In this document: positions 1-8,152 of the stretch, in pieces
Layout: each line of letters begins with the position of its first letter
Numbering within the stretch: position 1 is the stretch's first letter
From: Archangium sp.
GTDB taxonomy: Bacteria; Myxococcota; Myxococcia; Myxococcales; Myxococcaceae
Assembly (NCBI GenBank): GCA_030681645.1
Contig: JAUXRX010000057.1
Coordinates: 388,088 to 452,087 of the forward strand
Direction of reading: 5' to 3'
Length of the DNA: 64,000 bases
Notes under the pieces: generated by a model
The model's database searches: none
What the model was told of the DNA's origin: nothing
What the model saw: the letters and a program-made list of their open reading frames with translations, nothing else
Position numbers and translations under genes: made by a program

Positions 1-113
1 AGCGTACTGCCGGGATCTCGCGTGTTGCTGGCGCCCTTCCAGCGCAGGACGATCCTGTCCGCCTCTGGTTCTTCCACCTCGATGGTGAGATCGCCGATGA
101 CCGTTCCGTGCAT
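1..113 (-). CDS. Hypothetical protein, 5' part only (runs off the window start)
   Basis: The first 37 codons of a minus-strand gene are present, starting at ATG 113; the rest lies outside the window. The visible protein begins MHGTVIGDLTIEVEEPEAD and continues with a basic and polar stretch. A purine-rich stretch (GCGGGGGC) lies just before the ATG and can serve as ribosome binding site. The gene reads in the same direction as the PTS operon, but a long inverted repeat separates them, so it is probably a separate unit. Too little is visible to assign a function. Confidence 0.55.
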   Translation of the reverse strand, partial: MHGTVIGDLTIEVEEPEADRIVLRWKGASNTRDPGST

Positions 114-150
114 GGTTGCCCCCGCTTCGGCGCGCACCCTACCCGCCGGG

Positions 151-235
151 AGACAAAATGGGGACAGGCTGCTTTTCGGCCCCAGTGTCGATGCAGCCGC
201 ACCTGGCCGAAAAGCAGCCTGTCCCCATTCTGTCT
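151..235. repeat. Long inverted repeat (31-bp arms, 23-bp loop), REPIN/MITE-like or terminator
   Basis: The left arm (151-181) and right arm (205-235) are reverse complements at 30 of 31 positions. Each arm carries the core GGGGACAGGCTGC followed by TTTTCGGCC. The right arm ends 3 bases after the stop codon of the EIIBC gene, so the hairpin would form at the 3' end of the PTS operon transcript and could end or stabilise it. The near-perfect arms and the GGGGACAGGC core recall short palindromic elements mobilised by REP-associated Y1 transposases; that link is from memory of such elements and is inference. No second copy was noticed in the window. Confidence 0.85.
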
Positions 236-237
236 GT

Positions 238-2031
238 TCAGGTCGGCTGAAGCTTCATCGCCGCCGCGAGCAGGCCCGCCCGGGCACCCACGAGCAGGTG
301 GAACACGTGGGGACTGATGCGCATCACCGCCAGCACGCCAGCGCTCTTCGCGGCGGCCTCGTCGAAGCGGGTGGCGTCGGTCAGCTCCACCCTCAGCCGG
401 GTGAGCGCGATGCCTTCCACGCCCTTCACGTTCGAGCGCCCGCCCAGGCTCAAGAGCAGCTCGCCCGCAGCGAGTCGATCGGCCGCGTCGACGATCACCC
501 CTCGAGGCGCGAGTCCGCCGATTGCCCCACCCGGCGGCGAGGGCGCGACCCGGCTCTCGCTCTGCGCCTGCGCGCTCGCCAGATACTCCTGCATCTCGGT
601 CTTCAGGTTCTCAGACAGCGGCCCGAACACCGCCTGCACCCCGTTGCCCACCGTCATCACCCCCGCCGCCCCCAACTGCTTGAGCCGCGTCGCGTCGACC
701 TTCGACGGATCCTTCACCGTCACGCGCAACCGGGTCACGCACGCGTCGAGGTTCTCGAGGTTGGCCCGCCCACCGAACGCCAGCACCATCGCGCGCGCCC
801 TGTGGCCAGCCGTCGTCGGCTCGGTGAAGAGCGGGCTCAGCGCCTCGCCCTCGGGGCCCTCCCGCCCCATCGTCTTCAGGTTGAACCAGCGGATCGCGTA
901 GCGGAACGTGAAGAAGTACCCCACCCCGTAGAGCGGCCCCAGCACCAGCACCAGCCACCAGCGCTGGGCGTTCGGGTTGAGCACGTTGAAGAGCACGAAG
1001 TCGATGCCACCCTGCGAGAACGTGAAGCCCATGTGGGCGCCGAAGGTGTTCATGACGAACTGCCCCACGCCGGCGAGCAGGGCGTGCAGGAGGTAGAGCG
1101 GAGGCGCCACGAAGAGGAAGGCGAACTCGATGGGCTCGGTGATGCCCGTCACGAAGGAAGTCAGCCCGGCCGAGAGCATGATGCCGCCCACCTGCGCGCG
1201 CTTCTCGGGCGCTGCTTCCCGCCACATCGCGATGGCCGCGGCGGGCAGCCCGAACATCTTGAACAGGAAAGAGCCGCTGAGGATGCCGGCCGTCGGATCA
1301 CCCGCGAAGTAGCGCTGAATGTCACCCGTCACCACCTTGCCCGTCGCGTCGGTGAAGGTGCCCACCTCGTAGAAGAACGGCGCGTTCCAGATGTGGTGCA
1401 GGCCGAACGGCACCAGCAGCCGCTCCACGAAGCCATACAGCGTGGCCGCCAGCCGCGGGTCGCTCACCGCGGCCCAGTGCGAGAACGAGTTGATCGCGCC
1501 CTGCACCGGAGGCCACACCACCGACAACACCAGCCCCAGCGCGATCGCCGCGAGCGCGGTGATGATCGGCACGAAGCGCTTGCCGGCGAAGAAGCCCAGC
1601 CAGGTCGGCAGGGTGATCTTGTAGAATCGGTTGAACATCACCGCCGCGATGCCGCCGGCCAGGATGCCTCCGAAGACGCCGGTCTGCATCGAGGGAATGC
1701 CCATCACCGTCACCGGCACCACCCCGAACACCTTCGCCATCACCCCCATCGTCCCCAGCAACACCACGTAGCTCACCGTGGCCGCCACCGCCGAGACGCC
1801 GTCGTTGTTCGTGTAGCCGAGCGCCACGGCGATGGCGAAGAGCAGCGCCATGTTCCCGAAGATGACGTCGCCCGACTGGCGCATCAGCAGAGAGACGCTC
1901 TCGGGCAGCCATGAGAAGTTGGCGGCGCCGATGCCCAGCAGCAGCCCGGCGACGGGCAGCACCGCCACCGGCAACATCAGGGCCTTGCCCATCTTCTGCA
2001 ACGACGCGAACGCGTTCGAGGTCGAGGCCAT
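238..2031 (-). CDS. PTS glucose/N-acetylglucosamine-family permease EIIC-EIIB with an extra Cys-less EIIB domain
   Basis: Inner-membrane PTS permease of 597 residues that imports and phosphorylates a hexose. Residues 1-390 form the multi-helix EIIC domain, with the family motifs GLHHIWN (about 210-216) and GITEPIEF (about 296-303). Residues 412-485 form EIIB, with phosphorylatable Cys431 in the motif LDACVTRLR. A second EIIB-like domain follows (about 522-590), in which the matching motif reads VEGIALTRLR, so Cys is replaced by Ala542. The start ATG 2031 has GGGAGG upstream and lies 4 bases after the EI-fusion stop; a longer reading to 2154 would overlap that gene. Last gene of the sigma-54 operon. 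Whether the substrate is glucose or GlcNAc cannot be told; the protein resembles both PtsG and NagE. Confidence 0.93.
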   Translation of the reverse strand: MASTSNAFASLQKMGKALMLPVAVLPVAGLLLGIGAANFSWLPESVSLLMRQSGDVIFGNMALLFAIAVALGYTNNDGVSAVAATVSYVVLLGTMGVMAKVFGVVPVTVMGIPSMQTGVFGGILAGGIAAVMFNRFYKITLPTWLGFFAGKRFVPIITALAAIALGLVLSVVWPPVQGAINSFSHWAAVSDPRLAATLYGFVERLLVPFGLHHIWNAPFFYEVGTFTDATGKVVTGDIQRYFAGDPTAGILSGSFLFKMFGLPAAAIAMWREAAPEKRAQVGGIMLSAGLTSFVTGITEPIEFAFLFVAPPLYLLHALLAGVGQFVMNTFGAHMGFTFSQGGIDFVLFNVLNPNAQRWWLVLVLGPLYGVGYFFTFRYAIRWFNLKTMGREGPEGEALSPLFTEPTTAGHRARAMVLAFGGRANLENLDACVTRLRVTVKDPSKVDATRLKQLGAAGVMTVGNGVQAVFGPLSENLKTEMQEYLASAQAQSESRVAPSPPGGAIGGLAPRGVIVDAADRLAAGELLLSLGGRSNVKGVEGIALTRLRVELTDATRFDEAAAKSAGVLAVMRISPHVFHLLVGARAGLLAAAMKLQPT

Positions 2032-2035
2032 CGGT

Positions 2036-4624
2036 TCACCCTCCCACGGCGAGTGCGGGCGCCGAGCGGAGCCGGCCTGGTTGCCAGCTCTTGAGCAGCG
2101 CGCGCACCTCGGCAGTGGTGGTCTGCCGCAGGACGTCGGTGGCGAGCTCCTCACACTCCGAGAACGGCCACCGGGCCAGCGCGGCCTTCACCGGCCCCAC
2201 TGACGACGTGCTCACCGACAGCTCGGTCACGCCCAGGCCCACCAGCAACGGCGCGGCCAGCGGGTCTGAGGCAATGCCCCCGCACAGGTGCACCGGGCGC
2301 TGGTGCACGCGCGCGCCGTCGACGGTGGCGGCGATCAGCTTGAGCACCGCGGGGTGCAACGCGTCGGCCCGCGAGGCGAGCTGAGGGTGCCCCCGATCCA
2401 TCGCCAGGGCGTACTGGGTGAGATCGTTGGTGCCGATGGAGAAGAAGTCGACCTCGCGGGCGAGGGCCTCGGCCATCACCACCGCCGACGGCACCTCGAT
2501 CATGATCCCCACCTTGACCTGGGCCCGCACGTCGAGGGCGCGCTGCTCTTCGGCCAACATCTGCCGGGCGGCGCGCAGCTCCTCCATGCCGGAGATCATC
2601 GGGAACATGATGTGCAGGCGCGTCAGGCCCGCAGCCGAGAGGATCGCGCGGAGCTGGATGCGGAACAGCTGCGGCTGGTCGAGGCTGACCCGAATGCCAC
2701 GCAGCCCCAGGAACGGGTTCCCCTCGCGGGGCAGCGCCAGGTACGGCAGCGGCTTGTCGCCTCCGACGTCGAGCGTTCGCACCACCAGCGGACGGTCGGG
2801 TCCCACCACCTCGGCGATGGCCCGGTACACGAGGCGCTGCTCGTCCTCGTCGGGCGCGCTGTCGCGGTCGTAGAAGAGGAACTCCGAGCGCAGCAGCCCG
2901 ATGCCCTCTGCCCCGCCGGCGATCGCCTCGCGCGCATCGTCGAGGTTCTTGATGTTGGCGACCACCTCGATCCGCCGTCCATCGCGGGTCTGCCCCACGT
3001 TCAGGGCCGCGGCCTGATCGCGCTTCCGCTCTTCGGCCAGCCGCGCGATCTGCTCGTTGAGCTTGCCGCGCGCGACGAGATCACCGGGGGCCGGCGCGAG
3101 CTCGAGCCACCCGGCCGCGCCGTCGAGGACCACCTCGAGGCCCTCGGCGAGCGCGAGCACCCGCTCATCGACGCCCATCACCGCCGGCACGCCCATGCCG
3201 CGCGCCAGGATCGCCACGTGGCTGGTCGCGCTGCCCGTGGTGGTGACCAGGCCCTTGAAGCGGTCCTTCGGGAAGGAAGCGAGCTGCGTGGGCGTGAGCT
3301 CCGCCGTGACCACGATCGCGTTCTCAGGCAGTTCCCCGAAGCCCGCGGTGTCGCCCGTCAACACCTTGAGCAGCCGCAGCCCCACGTCGCGCACGTCCAC
3401 CGCGCGCTCACGCAGCAGCGGCTGATCGAGCTGCTCCAGGTTCGCCGCCTGCGCGCGAAACGCGTCGTTCCAGGCGAAGGCGGCGCTCTTGCCCTGCCAC
3501 ACCACCCCGCGGGTGCGGGCGAGGATCTCCGGGTCTTCGAGCAGCTCGCGCTGAACGTTCAGAATGTCGGCGCGCGGGCCGCCTTCCTGGGCGGCGAGCG
3601 CGGCCAGCTGCGCCGAAGCGGTGACGATCGCTGCGTCCAGCTTCCGCAGCTCGTCGGGGACCGGCCCGCCCACCTCGGCGAAGCTCGGCGCGGTGCTGCC
3701 CAGCCCCACCACCCGGCCCAGCACCAGGCCCGGTGACGCCGACACGCCCTCGAAGACTCCACTGCGCGAGCTGGCCCGCTTGACCACCGGCACCACCGCC
3801 GGAAGGGGCGCCATCGACGCTTCACCAGAGCCCTCGCGCAGGGTCTTCGACAGCGCCGCGATGGCCTCGGTGGCGTCGGCACCGCTCGCCTCCACCACCA
3901 CCGCGTCGCCCTGGTGCGTGGACAGACCCATCACGCTCACCACCGACTTCAGGTTCGCCGAAGCGGTGCCGCGGAACAGCCGCACGGTGGAGACGAAGTG
4001 TTTGGCCTGCTGCGCCAACACCGCCGCCGGGCGCGCGTGCAGCCCGCTGGGGTTGGGCAGCACGATCGGCGCCGAGCGCACCACCGTGCCCGTGGTCACG
4101 CTGGGCGCGGCGGCGATGGTCACGCCTCGCGCGGCAACGGCCGGACTGGGGCTGCGTGTGGCTCGAGCGCCGGCCAGCTCGAGGGTGAGGAGCACCGAGC
4201 TGCCCGCCACCACCTCGCGAGCCTTCGTGGGCATCAGCCGCTGACCATCTTTGAGGTTGGTGACCACCACGACCGTGATCAGGCTGCGCGCCGCGCGGCC
4301 GACCACGTCGGCATCGAAGCGGATGAGCGGCTGACCCGGCACCACCACGTCGCCGAGCTTCGCCAGCGAGGTGAAGCCGTGGCCCTTGAGCGTGACGGTG
4401 TCGAGGCCCACGTGAATCAACACCTCGACGCCCTCGACCGAGGTGATCGCGAGCGCGTGCCGCGCCTGGTGCAGCTGCGAGATGGTGCCGCCGATGGGCG
4501 CCAGCACCTGGCTGGAGGTGGGATCGATCGCGAGGCCGTCGCCGACCAGCAACTGGGCGAAGACCTCGTCGGGCACCTCGGCCAGCGGCACCGCGATTCC
4601 CGAGAGCGGAGCGTGGATCTCCAT
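2036..4624 (-). CDS. Fused PTS phosphotransferase EIIA(Glc)-HPr-Enzyme I
   Basis: An 862-residue multiphosphoryl transfer protein carrying phosphate from PEP to the neighbouring EIIB domain. Order: EIIA of the Glc/Crr type (1-150) with His56 and the active His71 (LIHVGLDTV); HPr (about 183-270) with His196 in NPSGLHARP; Enzyme I (about 290-840) with His469 in GSATSHVAI, the PEP-binding segment near GDKPLPYLA, and the conserved CGGIASD near the C-terminus. All three phosphohistidines are present, so the chain looks complete. The start ATG 4624 begins EIIA (MEIHAPLSG); its GAGG overlaps the porin stop. An in-frame extension to 5350 would overlap the porin and lacks family similarity. The layout resembles Pseudomonas NagF-type proteins. 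Confidence 0.94.
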   Translation of the reverse strand: MEIHAPLSGIAVPLAEVPDEVFAQLLVGDGLAIDPTSSQVLAPIGGTISQLHQARHALAITSVEGVEVLIHVGLDTVTLKGHGFTSLAKLGDVVVPGQPLIRFDADVVGRAARSLITVVVVTNLKDGQRLMPTKAREVVAGSSVLLTLELAGARATRSPSPAVAARGVTIAAAPSVTTGTVVRSAPIVLPNPSGLHARPAAVLAQQAKHFVSTVRLFRGTASANLKSVVSVMGLSTHQGDAVVVEASGADATEAIAALSKTLREGSGEASMAPLPAVVPVVKRASSRSGVFEGVSASPGLVLGRVVGLGSTAPSFAEVGGPVPDELRKLDAAIVTASAQLAALAAQEGGPRADILNVQRELLEDPEILARTRGVVWQGKSAAFAWNDAFRAQAANLEQLDQPLLRERAVDVRDVGLRLLKVLTGDTAGFGELPENAIVVTAELTPTQLASFPKDRFKGLVTTTGSATSHVAILARGMGVPAVMGVDERVLALAEGLEVVLDGAAGWLELAPAPGDLVARGKLNEQIARLAEERKRDQAAALNVGQTRDGRRIEVVANIKNLDDAREAIAGGAEGIGLLRSEFLFYDRDSAPDEDEQRLVYRAIAEVVGPDRPLVVRTLDVGGDKPLPYLALPREGNPFLGLRGIRVSLDQPQLFRIQLRAILSAAGLTRLHIMFPMISGMEELRAARQMLAEEQRALDVRAQVKVGIMIEVPSAVVMAEALAREVDFFSIGTNDLTQYALAMDRGHPQLASRADALHPAVLKLIAATVDGARVHQRPVHLCGGIASDPLAAPLLVGLGVTELSVSTSSVGPVKAALARWPFSECEELATDVLRQTTTAEVRALLKSWQPGRLRSAPALAVGG

Positions 4625-4632
4625 GGGCGGCC

Positions 4633-5853
4633 TCAGTTGAACTCGTACGAGATGCGCAGGCGGAAGGAGTGGACGTAGTTTTCCCAGGTCGACCGGGTGT
4701 CGAGATCTTCGATGTGCGCGAGCGCAAAGCCATACACGGCCTTGAGGCTCAGCCCCTGAATGGGAAGCCGGTACAGGTACGAGACGAAGGCCTGGTGATG
4801 GCGGTTGTTCTCGCCCTGCAGGTTGAGCTGGTTGGTGTGGTGGTAGCCCAGGCCGATCGACCCGTTCCAGAAGTCGATGTCTGCGAACCCGCCCACCGTG
4901 TACTTGTCGAGCGAACGGTCCGAGTCGACCAGGCCCTGGATGTCGATGGAGTTGACGAAGGTCTGGGCGAAGTTGACCCCGAGCGTCGCGTGCTTGAAGA
5001 ACGTGTACTGCAGCCGCGCCGCGTAGCCGTGCGTGGTCGTCTGCACCTTGTCGGCGGAGGTCTGCGGGCGCAGCAGCAGCGTCTCGTAGCCCGCGAGGAA
5101 CTGCAGGTCCTTCCAGGTGAAGTGCACCGCGGGCCGCACGCCGTAGTTGTTCTGGTTGTTCTCCTGCCCGTAGACCCCGGCCAGCTCGAACTTGAGGAAC
5201 TCGAACGGGTAGAAGTGAATCGCGCCCTGCCCCGACTCGTTGCGGTACCCCCGCGTCAGGTCGAGCCAGTACAGCGAGGGGCCGCCGAGCGCGCCCGCCT
5301 CTTCCGCCGTCCAGAACTCGATGCCCTGGCCGCGGTGGTAGATCTCCCACGCGAGGAAGCGGCCCACCTGCACGTCGAACCAGCGCTTGTGACCGACGCG
5401 CACGTACGAGTCGAGGGTGTGCGGCTCGTACTGTGAGCGGGCGAACTCGTTGACCAGGCCGAGGAACTCCACCTTCGCCGAGGCGTAGAAGTCGCCGAAG
5501 GTGCGGGTGAGCCCCGCGCCGAGCACGAAGCGGCCCTGCAGGTAGCTGACCGATTGATCGTACTGGCCCTGCTGCGCGTTGGTGCGCGCCATGTACCCGG
5601 TGTCGCCCCAGAAGTAGCCGGACAGCACGATGTTCACGCCCAGCACCTGCGGGATCGCGATCTTCTGCGCGTCTTCGGCCGCGTTGGTGCTCTTGGTGCT
5701 GGTGGCGCTCTGCGAGGGCGCTGGCGGCACGAACGTCACCGGACCCGCGTCACTCACGTCGCCCGCGTCAGGAACGCCAGCGTCGGCGTCCTGGGCAGCC
5801 GCTGGCGAGGCGACCCAGAGCAGCAGGAAGGACAGCGGAAGGTACGCGCGCAT
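4633..5853 (-). CDS. Outer-membrane porin-like beta-barrel protein
   Basis: A 406-residue exported protein with signal peptide (MRAYLPLSFLLLWVASPAAAQ), a short acidic and Pro/Ser linker, then alternating aromatic/polar strands through to the C-terminus (ISYEFN), typical of an outer-membrane barrel. I place no specific porin family. Its position between secreted GH3 enzymes and cytoplasmic/inner-membrane PTS components suggests it lets released sugar cross the outer membrane; that is inference. The start has TAGGGGGA just upstream, overlapping the TAG stop of the preceding GH3 gene, and the stop lies 8 bases before the next start, so the three genes are probably translated from one message. 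Confidence 0.8.
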   Translation of the reverse strand: MRAYLPLSFLLLWVASPAAAQDADAGVPDAGDVSDAGPVTFVPPAPSQSATSTKSTNAAEDAQKIAIPQVLGVNIVLSGYFWGDTGYMARTNAQQGQYDQSVSYLQGRFVLGAGLTRTFGDFYASAKVEFLGLVNEFARSQYEPHTLDSYVRVGHKRWFDVQVGRFLAWEIYHRGQGIEFWTAEEAGALGGPSLYWLDLTRGYRNESGQGAIHFYPFEFLKFELAGVYGQENNQNNYGVRPAVHFTWKDLQFLAGYETLLLRPQTSADKVQTTTHGYAARLQYTFFKHATLGVNFAQTFVNSIDIQGLVDSDRSLDKYTVGGFADIDFWNGSIGLGYHHTNQLNLQGENNRHHQAFVSYLYRLPIQGLSLKAVYGFALAHIEDLDTRSTWENYVHSFRLRISYEFN

Positions 5854-5863
5854 GGGAATCCCC

Positions 5864-8152
5864 CTACTGAATGGTGAACGAGCCGATCTTCATCTGCGGG
5901 TCAGCGGCGTCGGACGAAGGTCCCACCAGGAGCTGGTAGGCCATCTTCTCGACCGTCATCGCCTGGGCGGCGACGTCCCAGTACGCGAGGTCTTCGGCCT
6001 TCACCGTGAGCGTCGCGGTGCGGGTGGCGCCGGGCGCGAGGTCTGCGAGCCGCGCGAACGCCTCGAGCTGCTTCTTCGGCCGGCCCCAGCTGTCGGCGAC
6101 CGCGGTGCCCTCGAAGCCCACGTAGAGCTGCACCACCTCGCTGCCTGCGCGCGGGCCCGTGTTCTTCACGTCGACCTTCACCTCGAGCGTGCCCGTGGGC
6201 CCGATGGCAGCGTTGGTCACCCGCAGGTTCGAGTACTCGAAGGTGGTGTAGCTCTGGCCGAAGCCGAAGGGGTACTGCGGCGCGATGTTGCGCTTCTCCA
6301 GCCAGCGGTAGCCGTGGAAGTAGTCGTAGGGGAGATCGCCGGTGACCGAGTTGTCGAAGGGCGGCAGATCGCTCTCCTGCACCGGCACGCTCTGCACCAT
6401 CTTCGCGCTGGGGTTGGTGTCGCCGAAGAGGATCTCGGCCAGCGCCGTGCCTTCCTTCATGCCCGCGAACCAGGCCATCAACACCGCGTCCGCGCCGGCC
6501 ACCCAGTCCGAGACCAGCACCGCGCCGCCGCTCTTCATCACCACCACCACCTTGAGGTTGGGGTTGCCCGCCTTGAGGGCGACGGCGTTGGCGATGTTGG
6601 TGAGGTCGCGCTGCGGCAGTTGCATGCTGGTGCGATCCTTCCACTCCCCCTCTTCGCCCGAGCTCGAGCGCGCCAGGTCTGCGTAGAAGTACGCGCCGAT
6701 CACCACCACCACGTCGGACGCGCCGATGGCCGCCTCGTTGCCCGCCACGTTCTCGTACGAGCGCACCTGCGCCGCCGTGCCGTCCAACGCCGCCTGGATG
6801 CCTTCGAAGGGCGTGATCACCAGCGCGCCGTCGACCACCCGCGCGTCAGAGCTGCCCTTGTCACCCATGTTCTCGCTGTTGGCGAACTTGCCCACCACCG
6901 AGACCCGGCTCACCGAGGCCTTCGCCAGCGGCAGCACGTCGTCGCTCAGCGCCCGCGTCGGCCCGTTCTTGAGCAGCACGATGCTCTCGCGCGCCGCCTG
7001 CAGCGCCAGCGCCTGCGCCGCGTCGGCCTTGGTGAGGTACGGCCGCCAGTTGAAGTCGTGCGCGAGATCGCCGTAGCGCGTCTTGGAATAGAGGATGCGC
7101 AAGACCGCCTCGTCCACCACGTCGGCCGGCACCTGCCCGTTGTTCACCGCCGTCACCAGCGCGGCGCCGTAGAAGTAGGCGCTGTCGAACTGGCTGGGGA
7201 ACGCGCCCGACGAGAAGGGCATCTCGACGTCGAGCCCCGCGGTCGCGGACGGCACCGTCTGGCCCTTGGCGAACCAGTCCGAGATGACGAAGCCCGAGTA
7301 GCCCCACTGCTTCTTGAGGATGTTGCGCACCAGTTCGGTGGAGAACCCGTTGTAGCTGCCGTTGACGCGGTTGTACGACGTCATCACGCAGGCCACGTCG
7401 GCCTCCACCGCCTTCTTGAAGTGCGGCAGGTAGACCTCGCGCAGCGTGCGCTCGTCGATCACCGCGTTCACGTAGATGCGCGTGTCTTCCACGTTGTTGG
7501 CCGCGTAGTGCTTCACGCACGCCTGGATGCGGTAGCTGTCTTCGGCCGGCTCGTCGGGCTCTGCGGGGTCGACCACCTTCGGGTCGAACTCGATGCCCTC
7601 GATCAGCGACACGCCCATCTTCCCCAGCAGGTGGGTGTCTTCGCCGTATGACTCCTGGGCGCGGCCCCAACGCGGGTGCGTCACCTGGTTGATGGTGGGC
7701 GCCAGCAGGACGTGGCGGCCCAGGTAGCGCATCTCGCGCGCCATGGCCTTGCCGATGCGGCGCTCGAGCTCGAGATCCCACGACGACGCCCGCGCGACCG
7801 CCGCCGGGAAGACGGTGGTGCCGTAGTCGGAGTTGTACCAACGCACCCCGCGCGGCCCGTCCATGTACTTGAAGCCGGGAATGCTGAGCCGGGTGTTGTC
7901 TTCCTGGTCGAAGAAGTTGTTCGGGTTGTACGGCGGCCCGCTCATCTGCTGCACCTTCTCCTCGGTGGACATCGAGCGCAGCAGCTGCAGCGCCGACTTC
8001 GCGTCGGCTTCGGTGCAGTCGATGTGCGCGCGCGTCGAGAGGGTGTCGCACACGGGGCCACCGTCAGCGGTGCCGCCGTCGGTGTCGATGCCTCCGCGCG
8101 GGCAGGCGGTGAGCAGGAGCGCGACGCTGAAGGCCGGGACGATGCGATTCAT
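5864..8152 (-). CDS. Exported glycoside hydrolase family 3 (beta-glucosidase-type) lipoprotein
   Basis: A 762-residue GH3 enzyme expected to remove terminal beta-linked sugars. The N-terminus (MNRIVPAFSVALLLTAC) has a lipobox with Cys17, so it is probably membrane anchored. The barrel domain shows the substrate-binding KHYAAN and the nucleophile Asp292 in GFVISDWFAKG; the alpha/beta sandwich domain follows, and the last 130 residues form the fibronectin-III-like domain usual in GH3 beta-glucosidases. The start codon overlaps the stop of the upstream GH3 gene (ATGA), with GAGG ahead of it. Key residues are intact, so it is probably active. Exact linkage and substrate are not visible in the sequence. 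Confidence 0.93.
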   Translation of the reverse strand: MNRIVPAFSVALLLTACPRGGIDTDGGTADGGPVCDTLSTRAHIDCTEADAKSALQLLRSMSTEEKVQQMSGPPYNPNNFFDQEDNTRLSIPGFKYMDGPRGVRWYNSDYGTTVFPAAVARASSWDLELERRIGKAMAREMRYLGRHVLLAPTINQVTHPRWGRAQESYGEDTHLLGKMGVSLIEGIEFDPKVVDPAEPDEPAEDSYRIQACVKHYAANNVEDTRIYVNAVIDERTLREVYLPHFKKAVEADVACVMTSYNRVNGSYNGFSTELVRNILKKQWGYSGFVISDWFAKGQTVPSATAGLDVEMPFSSGAFPSQFDSAYFYGAALVTAVNNGQVPADVVDEAVLRILYSKTRYGDLAHDFNWRPYLTKADAAQALALQAARESIVLLKNGPTRALSDDVLPLAKASVSRVSVVGKFANSENMGDKGSSDARVVDGALVITPFEGIQAALDGTAAQVRSYENVAGNEAAIGASDVVVVIGAYFYADLARSSSGEEGEWKDRTSMQLPQRDLTNIANAVALKAGNPNLKVVVVMKSGGAVLVSDWVAGADAVLMAWFAGMKEGTALAEILFGDTNPSAKMVQSVPVQESDLPPFDNSVTGDLPYDYFHGYRWLEKRNIAPQYPFGFGQSYTTFEYSNLRVTNAAIGPTGTLEVKVDVKNTGPRAGSEVVQLYVGFEGTAVADSWGRPKKQLEAFARLADLAPGATRTATLTVKAEDLAYWDVAAQAMTVEKMAYQLLVGPSSDAADPQMKIGSFTIQ

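Noticed and set aside
22..1914. Plus-strand open frame of about 630 codons opposite the EIIBC gene
   Set aside because: It is antisense to a well-supported PTS permease and also crosses the long inverted repeat; its composition is that of a shadow frame.
2036..5350. Longer version of the EIIA-HPr-EI protein starting at 5350
   Set aside because: The extra 242 residues run antisense-free but out of frame through the porin gene and resemble no domain; the EIIA domain starts naturally at ATG 4624.
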